DNA of 64,000 nucleotides from the NCBI GenBank assembly GCA_033816765.1, contig CM066287.1, forward strand, positions 7,440,001 to 7,504,000, written 5' to 3'. Shown in pieces: positions 42,179 to 51,416 of this stretch (the first letter of the stretch is position 1; every line of letters starts with the position of its first letter). This stretch comes from Nothopassalora personata. Its lineage: Eukaryota > Ascomycota > Dothideomycetes > Mycosphaerellales > Mycosphaerellaceae. Under the pieces are notes generated by a model. The model did no database searches. It was not told where the DNA came from and worked only from the letters and a program-made list of their open reading frames with translations. The translations under genes and the position numbers were made by a program.

Positions 42179-43981
42179 TTAGACCTTGTTGGAAGGGTAT
42201 TCAATCTCATCGAGGGCCCTGAACTCTTCCTTGAGAGCACGCATGGAAACGAACCTCGAGAGCAGGGTTGCTGAGCCTGCCTTGTCGTTGGTGCCTGATG
42301 CGCGAGCACCACCGAATGGCTGCTGCCCGACAACAGCACCGGTCGACTTGCAATTCAGGTAAAAGTTTCCGGCAGCGTTGCGAAGTGCGTTCTCAGCGAA
42401 GACCAGAGCTTCTCTGTCTCTTGAGAAGATGGCGCCAGTAAGAGCGTAATCGGATGTAGAGTCGATGGTCTTGCAGATCTCGGCGAAAGCATCTGGCTTG
42501 GAGTCGTCGTAAACGTACACTGTCAGGATTGGTCCGAAGAATTCTGTTTTGAAGTTCTTGTGCGTGGGACTCTTGGAAACGTAGATAGTTGGGTGGACAA
42601 AGAACCCCTCGCTTCCATCATACTTGCCGCCCACGACGAGCTCAAGATCCGAGTCGTTGTTGGAGTCGTCGATGGCCTTCGACAGCTTGTCGAACGATTG
42701 CTGGTGGATGACTGGACCGATGAAGTTATCGAACTGTTCAGGCGAGCCAATCTTGAGCTTCTTGGTCTCCTCAGCCAGTAATGGCTTGGCCTGGTCCCAG
42801 AGGCTCTGGGGAAAGTAGGCGCGCGAGGTTGCAGAACACTTCTGACCTTGGTACTCAAACGCGCCACGGACGGTGTTGATGACAGCATTTTTAACGTCTG
42901 CGGATGGGTGGATCAGGTGGAAGTTCTTGCCGCCGGTCTCACCGACAATGCGAGGGTATCCAGTATATCTGCCCTCAGCAGTACCCTGGCCGATTTGGCC
43001 ATAGAGCTTACGGAATACGCCAGTAGATCCGGTGTAATGCAGAGATGCGAACTCCTTGTGGTTCAGGACGGCCTTGGTGACTTCGACGGCGTCGCCAGGC
43101 ACGAATTGTATGACATTGGGAGGTAAACCAGCCTCCAGGAGAATTTGATAGACCAGCCAGTTGGAAGCAATGGCAGCAGGCGAAGGCTTCCAGACCACAA
43201 CATTACCCATCAAGGCAGGGGCCGCTGGCAGGTTGGCCGCGATGGCTGTGAAGTTGAATGGGGTGATGGCATAAACAAATCCCTCCAGAGGCCTGTATTC
43301 AACACGATTCCACACACCGGGAGCGTGGTGCACAGGCTGGTGTGAGTATACCTCCTCGGCGTACTTGACGTTGAACCGCAGGAAGTCGCATGTCTCCGCA
43401 GCTGAGTCGATCTCTGCCTGCCATGCATTCTTGCCCTGACCAAGCATAGTCGCAGCCATGATATCGTATCGGTACTTTGTGCTGATCAAGTCTGCAGCCT
43501 TTAAGAAGATTGCGGCTCTGTCCTGGAATGGCATCGCTTCCCATGAACTCTTTGCTTCCAGAGCCGACTCGATCGACTTCTGCACATCTTGCGCCGATGC
43601 TCCCGACCACGAAGCAATGGACTGCTTGTGGGCGTGTGGCATTGGTTGTCCTGAGATACTCGAGGTCTTGATCTCTTTCCCTCCAACAACGATGGGTACC
43701 TCCAGAGGTGCTTTGGACTTGAGGCTCTTCATGGCATCGGCGAGCTTTTGGCGGTCCACCGAACCTTTCTCGTAGTGTTTCTGCGCTGGTGTTAGTAACA
43801 AGCAGCATGCGCAATGCTATCTCCTGTTGCATACATTTGGCTCATTGTTGATTGTTGGAATCTTGAAGCTTGCCAAAGTCGCCAGACCACTCTTCTGGCC
43901 CATGGCATTCTTGACAGGCGATGCTCTCAAGGTGTTTGCGAATCGCTGCTTGCAGATCTGCATCGTCTTGGTCGTCGCCAT
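42179..43981 (-). CDS. PUT2: Delta-1-pyrroline-5-carboxylate dehydrogenase, mitochondrial (PUT2-like)
   Basis: Exons 43981-43835 and 43780-42179 (54-bp intron, GTATGC donor, GCGCAG acceptor, phase 0), 582 aa. It oxidises P5C/glutamate semialdehyde to glutamate with NAD, the second step of proline degradation in the mitochondrial matrix. The first exon supplies an Arg/Lys/Ser-rich presequence (MATTKTMQICKQRFANTLRA) consistent with mitochondrial import. The aldehyde dehydrogenase fold shows ITPFNFTAIAANLP, a GSTGVFRKL cofactor loop, IVGETGGKNFH with the general-base Glu, and GQKCSATSR with catalytic Cys364. QPFGGARASGTNDKAG near the C-terminus is the P5CDH-specific end. The joined N-terminus (INNEPN then KHYEKGS) fits the family closely. 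Confidence 0.95.
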
Positions 43982-44477
43982 TGTTGGGGTGACTTGGTTT
44001 CGTAAGATGACCTGTTGAGCAAGGACATTTCCACCTTAAACGAAATATTCGAGCTCGTTCCTTGCGCGGCTACCAGCGGCCTTCGATAAGAAACGCGACC
44101 CTGGCACGCGCTGCAGCAAGCTAGTGCTACACCGCTTTCTGTTGGGAGATAAGTGGCTGTCACAAGGGGGCGGAATGGAGCGCCTGAGGCAGAAAATCTG
44201 CTGCTGGCTGACGGCCGTACAGATCTGAATGGGTTGCCGTATAGTAGAAGCTTATCGGAGTTCTGTGGATATACGCCCCCACGGACGACATCGGCGCTTT
44301 CTCTCTGCCATTCACGCTTGCCTGCGGATCTCGAAGCTACTCTTCACCTGGACACCATCTGCAGTGGCGGCGCCTCCGCGCGAATCGTGCATCTAAGACA
44401 CACGCCGTCTTCTCCAGACGGCTATGCGCGGGGAGAAAGACCGAAGTAATGGCTCGAATGAGAGTCATTCAATCAAA
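43982..44477. other. Intergenic stretch, no gene recognised
   Basis: Probable promoter of the P5C dehydrogenase gene and 3' flank of the E2 gene. Nothing else is recognised. Confidence 0.5.
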
Positions 44478-45953
44478 CTACCGTAGATCGACCAGCATTG
44501 ATGCTGGCTCTTCTAGGAGAGACTTGACTTTCTCCGCACATCTTGCGCATTCAGCACCATCCACAACGCGATGGTCAGCACTCCAGCTAAAGACGAGCTC
44601 TTCCCGCCTGATCAGGACCTCGTTCTCGTCGAACGCAGGAACGATCTTGCTTCTGCCTATGCCGACAATGCCGACTTGTGGCTCTGAGATGACAGGAGAG
44701 ACAACACCACCGCCAACGGATCCTATATTCGAGACCGTGAACGTTGCTCCGCTAAAGTTTCCGGGTGCGAGTTTGTTGTTGCGAGCAGCTTCTGATAGCT
44801 GTCGCATCTTCGCGGCGATCTCGACTATGCTCAAGTCTTGAACGTCCTTGACGACCGGTACCAGTAGTCCAGAGGGCGAATCGATCGCGATGCCAAAGTT
44901 GTGGCTTCCTTTATACACCAGCTCCGGCTTCTTGGGATCTTTGGTATTGAGCAATGCATTCAGAAGTGGGTGTCGAAGGAAAGCCAAGCTCACAGCCTTC
45001 ATTATGAAAGCAAGGTGTGTGAGCTTCTGCTCTGGTTTGGCGTTCTCGTTCAGCTTCTTGCGTAGCGCAGTCACTGCTGTCATGTCGGCGGCTGTGCTGT
45101 AGAGGAAGTGCGGTATGTTCAAGGAGCGTGTCATCGCCTTGAACATCTGATTCTGCACGGGCGTCAACGAGACTCTGCGGTCCTCCTTTGACCCTTGCAT
45201 TGCAGTGTGTTCTGAGCTTGAGGACTGGGATTGCTGTGCAGCACCAGAGACGTGCCGTTGCACATCCTCTTTCATTACTCTGCCATCTTTGCCCGAGCCT
45301 TGTATATCCGTGATCTCAAGATTGTGCTCTTTCACCAAGTGTCGCACTGCAGGTGTAGCCAGTGAGCCCTTGTCGCCTTTGCTCGATCGTGGTGTGGGTT
45401 GTTGCGATTCTTGCTGAGTGTCTTTTGGCGTAGACGATGACTCCGGCTTATGTCTCGCGACGACGCCTTCTTCCTCGACCGCTCCTTGCTCTTCTGGTGC
45501 TGGTTCTTCATCCTTAGATGCTGTCTCTTTACTCTCGCTCCTACCTTCCGCCTCTTCGCCTGTACTCCCCAGCTTTGCCTCGTCCTCTGGGGTCAGCTCG
45601 CTCTGAATGTCGATGTCCACTAGTGGCTTTCCTGTAATCGCCATATCATCTGGATCATAATATAGCTTCTTAATGACTCCATCGAAAGGGCTTGTAATCT
45701 CTACGCTGGCCTTGTCGGACTGCACTTCGCATAGCTTGTCGAACTGCTCGACGCGCGCGCCCGGTTGCACGAACCATTGTATGAGCTGGCACTCAGTGAT
45801 GCCCTCGCCAATGTCTGCTAGTAGGAACGGTTTGACGACATCTAATCTATGAGACGCGTGAATTTGGCGGTAGAAGAGTGGTCTAGGAAGACCACTCGGG
45901 CGGTGCGGTTGTGCACGGAGCACGCGAACGAAGGACGATCTGAAGGAGCTCAT
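44478..45953 (-). CDS. Branched-chain 2-oxoacid dehydrogenase E2 (dihydrolipoyl transacylase)
   Basis: Single exon, 491 aa from ATG 45953. It transfers the acyl group from E1-bound intermediates of valine, leucine and isoleucine keto acids to CoA in the mitochondrial BCKDH complex. An Arg-rich presequence (MSSFRSSFVRVLRAQPHRP) precedes the lipoyl domain KPFLLADIGEGITECQLIQW, with the lipoyl-lysine in EVQSDKASVEIT (Lys81). An acidic linker follows, then the E3-binding domain TPAVRHLVKEHNLEITDI with GSGKDGRV. The catalytic domain ends in SADHRVVDGAE, where His and Asp are the active-site residues. The decisive distinction from pyruvate or 2-oxoglutarate E2 is ITECQLIQWFVQPG in the lipoyl domain, typical of DBT. 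Confidence 0.93.
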   Translation of the reverse strand: MSSFRSSFVRVLRAQPHRPSGLPRPLFYRQIHASHRLDVVKPFLLADIGEGITECQLIQWFVQPGARVEQFDKLCEVQSDKASVEITSPFDGVIKKLYYDPDDMAITGKPLVDIDIQSELTPEDEAKLGSTGEEAEGRSESKETASKDEEPAPEEQGAVEEEGVVARHKPESSSTPKDTQQESQQPTPRSSKGDKGSLATPAVRHLVKEHNLEITDIQGSGKDGRVMKEDVQRHVSGAAQQSQSSSSEHTAMQGSKEDRRVSLTPVQNQMFKAMTRSLNIPHFLYSTAADMTAVTALRKKLNENAKPEQKLTHLAFIMKAVSLAFLRHPLLNALLNTKDPKKPELVYKGSHNFGIAIDSPSGLLVPVVKDVQDLSIVEIAAKMRQLSEAARNNKLAPGNFSGATFTVSNIGSVGGGVVSPVISEPQVGIVGIGRSKIVPAFDENEVLIRREELVFSWSADHRVVDGAECARCAEKVKSLLEEPASMLVDLR

Positions 45954-46320
45954 ACTGGCAGTACGGACAACGGTCACGCCTGAAAGGTGACAAGAAGAAC
46001 TGTACTACGGCATTCTACGTTTTGTTCGAGGATCCGGGGAGAGGATATTGAGGACTTGAGGAAGCGAGGAGGAAGCATGGTAAGGCCGCGGGTACGCGAA
46101 TGACTTCGGCTTAAGGGACGCTCGGAAGCGGGATCTGATGGAAGAGGACATTCTTGACACATTTTAGATGTTTTCAAATTGGTAGACAGGTAGAGATTTG
46201 ATGGACTGAACTTCTAATGCAAACTGTCGGTCGTCGATACTGATCTGCCCCCGGATCAAGAGTGGAAACTGCTAAATCTTGTCCACCACCTTCCATGAAC
46301 TACACACCAGCCAGACTCCG
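45954..46320. other. Upstream flank of the E2 gene
   Basis: Probable promoter and 5' UTR of the E2 gene adjoining the 3' end of the small Cys-rich gene. The E2 frame stays open upstream for eight codons but without ATG. Confidence 0.4.
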
Positions 46321-46682
46321 TCATTCGGGCTTCTCCAGTGTCGCCACGCAAAGCGTGTCGATCAGATGTTTGAAGACTCCCTGTGCAGCTGTGCTCGGCA
46401 CAGTACTGTGGCTGTGGTAAGATTTACTGGATAGTCTAGGTTCCTGATCAGTACCTCCGTCGAGCTGAGCGTCAAGATGGCGACTTACGCAAGGAAGGAT
46501 GCAGCATTGGCAGTCTGTCAAAAGCAAGTTAGCCATCTTCAGAAACCCACAGAAATTCAATACGTACCATCGCCACACCAGCATGGCAGCTTGACCGGTG
46601 GCTTCTTCACCGCACTTTTACTCTTGCTCATGCTCGCAGTCGGCCCGGCACTTGTCGCAGAGGAAGTCGTTGATGGAGTCAT
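46321..46682 (-). CDS. Cryptic small cysteine-rich protein gene (metallothionein-like cluster)
   Basis: Proposed exons 46682-46568, 46514-46489 and about 46443-46321. Intron 1 is 53 bp (GTACGT donor, GCTAAC branch, GACAG acceptor, phase 1). Intron 2 begins GTAAGT at 46488 and may be retained, because it is in frame and has no stop. The protein starts MTPSTTSSATSAGPTASMSK, has a basic Lys-rich linker, and joins PCWCGD to DCQCCILPC across intron 1. This places six cysteines in a 15-residue span with CxC and CC spacing, as in metal-thiolate proteins. The rest is Ser/Thr-rich. Exons are too short to show as one long frame. I infer a possible metallothionein or small metal-binding protein; it may also be a non-coding coincidence. 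Confidence 0.45.
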
Positions 46683-47792
46683 TGTGGCGTGGCGTCGGGC
46701 TCTGCTCCGCAGATTTCAGTCTAGTTCAGCTGGGATATTTGCGCAGGTCCAAGAACGTGTCCAAGAGTGAGCGGAGAGGAGAGCTGGCGGGTACCAGTCA
46801 GATACTTGTCGCAGTGTCTCGAGTTCTGCGAGAATGGTTCAGTGAGAAACAGAGGAGGAAGAAGGCTCAGAAGGTTGTTGTCTTGAAATGTTGGTCGCGC
46901 GGTTCCCACGTCACGTCACAGCCACTGACGAGGGGACTGCCGAGCTGGCAAGGCACGTGCGAAGGCGGTGCAGAGTTCACATGAGAAAGGTGTATACAGC
47001 AAACAGAATACATATGTAGCTGTGCAGAAGCACTTTCACCCATTTTCAAGACATCTTTACAATCCTTGTACAAGCAAAGAAGCTTACTAAGCATTACTGT
47101 ACTACCATAGGCATAGTTGATATATCCCCCGTCTTCTGTCTATTCCTAATCAAGAAGGATGTATTTTACTTCTAAGCGTGTACTACCTCATGTAGCCTCC
47201 CTTGTTTATAAAATGCCTACTTCGCTCCCTCCTTGAAATTAGTCATACTACTTTCCCTACGTATATAAACGCGTATTTATAAGATAGTTCAAAAGATACA
47301 GAGGGAACATCCGAACAACACTTCTAATTTGAACGAAAAAGGTAAAGCGTAGCAACAGGGGATATATAACCTATGCCTAGAACTCGCGTATCTTGTCGGA
47401 TTTCTTGAATTACAAACATATGTGCACAGACGACCCACTTTCACGTGCTCAGCCACAAGGCCTTAACAACAGCCTACTCCTTTGCTGTGGAACAAGCCAG
47501 TACAGTCTATGAAGCCGAAACCTTGCATAGAGTCCCCATGCGGACCAGGGTGCGGATGGCATATTGATGTTTCTGAAGTCAGACAGTGCTAACGACTTCG
47601 CAGTGCAGACTGCTGCATCCCCTGCACGATTGTGTGAGCAGCACTTGCTTGAAGACCTTGGGTCAGATTTGTGGGCGATCATAGAGACATATTTGTGACC
47701 GCTTGTCATGAATCTCATACCTTGTGTGCGACTGTTCATAGACTTTATTCCATGGCTTGGCAGGCCAACGCCTGGTCTTGTAAATAGTCGAT
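46683..47792. other. Intergenic region with an AT-rich island
   Basis: No gene is recognised. About 47040-47420 is conspicuously AT-rich relative to its neighbours and contains GTATATAAACGCG and TTTATAAG motifs. It could be an old, eroded insertion or simply a promoter/terminator region. Confidence 0.45.
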
Positions 47793-49090
47793 TTACACTT
47801 CTCTCCATGTCATCCCAGCTCGTTCGTCAGACGGTGTCTTGGCCGCGTGCGAGTCACCGAACGGATCATCGTCATCCTCGTCGTTTTGCAACTTTGCTGG
47901 AGACGCTGGCATCGGCGGTCTCGAAGGCATTGGTATAGCTGAAGGTGCGGCCGGTCGTGGTGGCTTCACAGGCGGCGCCTCGTTCAGCGAGAGGCCTGCC
48001 AGTTGCTGCTGAGCACTACCAGAACGAGCATGGCCACCAGATGCCTTGATGCCATCGGCATTCTCCCATGCGTCACTGTCGCTGTCGTCGCTAATACTTC
48101 GATCCATAATCTCGTAAGCAGTCAGCGCCTTGACGAGCTCATCATTGGCGTTGACAAGGCTGCCAATCCACTCATCGGATTCGACGTGTTGGATAAAATA
48201 TAAAATCTTGCGCCTCAAGTTCTTGCAGGCTTCAACTCGCTCCAGTAGTTCAATGTTATTGGAGACCCTCTCGCTCTCTCTGTTGATTAGTTGGAGACCA
48301 TTCATCAGATTGGTGGAGGCAATTGATGCTTGCGCGATAGATGTAGTCATGTTCTCTTTCTCCTTTGACAAGCTAAAAGGCTTTCCCGACTTGTCTTTCT
48401 TCTCCTTGAACAGCTTGTGGGAGAAGCCCGATGAGGTAGGTGTCAAAGTGACAGGCCGAGAAAGAGTAGCAGCAGGCTGACTCAGTGGCTTAGCCGTTGA
48501 ATTGGATCTCGAGCGAGATGCTGGCTCGGCAAATGGTGACTCCTGGTCTGGGTCTGCAGGAGTCTCCCTAAGCACCTTCTGCCGAGCAGCTTCAGGCCTT
48601 GAGGTCTTCGGGAACTCCTTGTACAGGTTTGCTATGCGCTCCAGGCCAGCTGTATTCTTGTACGCATTGGCCCATTGCGCAAACAAAACTCGACACTTCT
48701 GACGCACAGCAGCGTCTACCATGTCATCACGAGCCATTAATCGTAGTCGCTCAAGCAGAGGCTCATCTGCGAAGGTTCTCTGGAATCTGCCCCCTGCATT
48801 CTGAATCAAGCCGTCGAGGATAACCAGAGACCTGATTTGCCTATGCGCATTGCCATACTTGCTGTGCTAAGTCAGCGTATGCACGGCACACAAAGTTTGG
48901 TGATGCTCTGGTCTCACAGCTTCTTGCGAAGCGCTCTAGCTGCTTCTGTAGGCCCAGACTCTTGGATGCGGATTACATCCACAAGGTCTATGACCCCGCT
49001 GATGTCGTCTTCTTCATACTGTTCGCTCGTGTAGCGATCAATAAGAGCTGTGACTGCCGAGTATGGTTTCCTCGATGAGCTGCCGAACAT
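47793..49090 (-). CDS. LSB5: VHS and GAT domain protein, LSB5-like
   Basis: Exons 49090-48918 and 48861-47793 (56-bp intron, GTGAGA donor, TAGCACAG acceptor, phase 2), 413 aa. Residues about 10-150 are a VHS/ENTH-like superhelix: DLVDVIRIQES, then across the intron LRKKL with KYGNAHRQIRSLVILDGLIQ, then NAGGRFQ and FADEPLLERLRLM. Residues about 205-300 form a GAT helical bundle (NIELLERVEACKNLRRKILYF). The C-terminus is Pro-rich with acidic DPFGD-type motifs. The yeast relative Lsb5 binds ubiquitin, Las17/Sla1 and Arf3 and links endocytosis to actin. By family knowledge this is a cytosolic endosomal or endocytic adaptor. The first-exon ATG (MFGSSSRKPYSAV) is well placed. Confidence 0.88.
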
Positions 49091-49665
49091 CTTGAGACGG
49101 TCGCTGTTTGCCCGCAATTGATTCTGCGGGACGTTTCAGGCCAACGGCTTGAGATACTGCCCACGATATTGCTGCCTAAGGAACAGTCTGCCGAATGCTC
49201 AAGGAATAGCTGGCAAGCATTCGTGTTGATGTGCTGTTCGGCGAAGCCTTCCGAGGGTCACTCCCCCTAGGATTGTTCAATATACTGTGGTGCAGAAGGC
49301 AGTATCTTCAGTCGCAAGTCTAGCTATGATTGAGGACGCAGTATCTGATGCCTCGATGATATGGTCGAAACAAGAAGTGTGCGAAGTCGCAACGGGCCCA
49401 TGTGACGAAGTGCCTTGCCGAGGTCGGCCCGTGCCAGGTGCTCTTGCTTCGACAGCGTCTCTAACGAGTTCACAATAACAGACTCGCACTTTATGCCTTG
49501 CATGAACTTCTCGATGACCACCACCTGGTGATGGCGTGGAAAGGCTGGAGCGAGCAAGAAGTGCGTGGTGATGCAGCAGGACAACGTCCCCCAGCTGCCA
49601 ATCAATCGTACAAGCCTCAAGGTAAATCGCTGTCATTTCCTATCACTAACAACGTCAGGTCAAGC
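49091..49665. promoter_or_regulatory. Divergent promoter region
   Basis: 575 bp lie between the start codons of the LSB5-like gene and the 489-aa unknown gene. A potential 5'-UTR intron of the latter (GTAAAT at 49622 to GTCAG at 49658) contains CACTAACAAC but is only 37 bp, so it is doubtful. Confidence 0.35.
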
Positions 49666-51290
49666 ATGGGCTTCACGGCCATCAATGCGTCTATCCCGGC
49701 TCCGGTCACTGCTTCAACTGCTTCTTGTGGATCAAACAGTCGTGATGCACGGAGTCCTGCGACTGTTGCCTCGGTGTATCTTGGACGTGGTGAAGTTCAT
49801 GCTACTGCTGCTCTCGTGGCGACAACCTCCAAGAAGAACACGACAAAAGGCAAGAAGCGCACTGCGGCATCCAAGGGGTCCAGTAAGGAGAAGCGCCGCA
49901 AGTCCAGCAATGTCGACTCGCAACATGTAGGTGACGATGCCACTGGAAGCAGGCCAAGCAAGGCGAAGCCTGTCTCCGTATACGGTCAAACGACCTCAAT
50001 GGACGCGCTCGCTTCAACACCAGCGCGGACATCCATAGACTCTGTCAAGGCCAACGCCGGGCAGAGTATCACGGTGTATCAGGACCCATCTTCCAGCATT
50101 TCTCACCGCTCCAACGTGGAGTGCCCACAGCCTTCCATCAATGGCGCTGTTGACGTACAAACAAAGTCAAGAAAGGGGAAAAATGTTGCCAGGAAGGATC
50201 ATGTAAGGAGCCAGGTAAGAAGGGCATATTCGGTGACATTACTTCAAACAGAGTGTTCCGGACAGATCTTGATCTTTCATCTAGGTGCCCACTGACGATG
50301 CTTCTGTCGACCATTCCAGCTCCCAAGTTCGACGCAGTGCCAGAGCTAAGCCAGATGTCAGCTATGCAGGACACGATGGCTTCATCGTTATCGATGACAC
50401 AGACTCATCAGATGATATATCTGCCAAACGCCGCAGCAACACGACACGACGAAGGACACGAAGCTCAGAAACGATTGCTGCCGACGAGGGCTTCGGCAGC
50501 ATCAACGACGATGACATCTTGGAATCAGCCATGACCATTGACGCCGCAATAGTCAACCGGCCAGCAACGCCACCTCCTCGTGACCGAAAGCAGAACATGC
50601 GTGATGTCGATGAGCATGAAGATTATGGAGGAGCACTATTGACCACTGACGATCTCAAGCTGTTGGGTATGTCTTCAAGCTCCATACTAGTACTACCTCA
50701 ACTATCAACACTACCAGTTTCATCGACCACCACTAACACCACACCACCCAGCCCAAATCAAAACAAAAGAAATCAAAAAAGACTCCACCTCCAGACCCAT
50801 CGTCCGCAAACCCTTCCAGCCCGCCATCCACGACCGCTCCCCCCTCTTCGGCTGCTCCAACACCCTCCTCCTCCGAACCTGCTTCCGCGTCGGCGAAGCC
50901 CTCAACACAGGCAGCCAAGCAGTCCGCAGCAACAAAAACGTCATCATCGAGCTCTACGCCCGCGTCACATCCTCATGGCGCGATCCACCCCCCGGTCGGA
51001 AGCAGCATTTCGTCTTCAAGGATCTGTACCATGATAAGCCGCCTTATTTGGAAGGTACATACGAACTGTGGGATCAAGCCAAGTTGTGGGATCTGGATAG
51101 TGGGCCGTTCTTGAAAGCTACGGAGAAGGGCATGATGGCGAGGGCGATTGCGAGGATGAGGAGGGATGGACGGGGGTGGAGGTTGGAGGTGTTGAGTGTG
51201 TATGAGGTGAGTTGGGAGGATGTGGGGCATGTTGCGGGGATTTGTAATGGGGATGTTAGGGAGGATAGTGGTGATGATGAGGAGGAGTGA
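49666..51290 (+). CDS. Uncharacterised nuclear-type protein with conserved C-terminal domain
   Basis: Exons 49666-50214, 50285-50666 and 50752-51290 (introns 70 and 85 bp; GTAAGA and GTATGT donors; phases 0 and 1), 489 aa. The N-terminal two-thirds are Ser/Thr/Lys-rich and disordered, with a Lys/Arg cluster (SKEKRRKSSN) and acidic, Asp-rich stretches (VIDDTDSSDD; SINDDDILES), suggesting nuclear localisation. The C-terminal 170 residues form a compact domain: PIVRKPFQPAIHDRSPLFG, LLLRTCFRVGEALN, VIIELYARVTSSWRD, QHFVFKDLYHDKPPYLEGTY, then MMARAIARMRRDGRGWRLEV and VYEVSWEDV. I believe similar domains occur in hypothetical proteins of many ascomycetes, but I cannot name a family. Start ATG 49666 is the first ATG after the last upstream stop-free reading that makes sense; 49531 is an alternative. 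Confidence 0.75.
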
Positions 51291-51416
51291 GGAAGTGGTC
51301 ATGTGGGAAGGATGTTGGTTGCTATGTCAAAGATTGCTCTGACGAGATTTAAGAAGGATGACGAATGAGACACATCGCTTTCGTGAGATAATAATAGAGC
51401 TATTCTATTCTACGAT

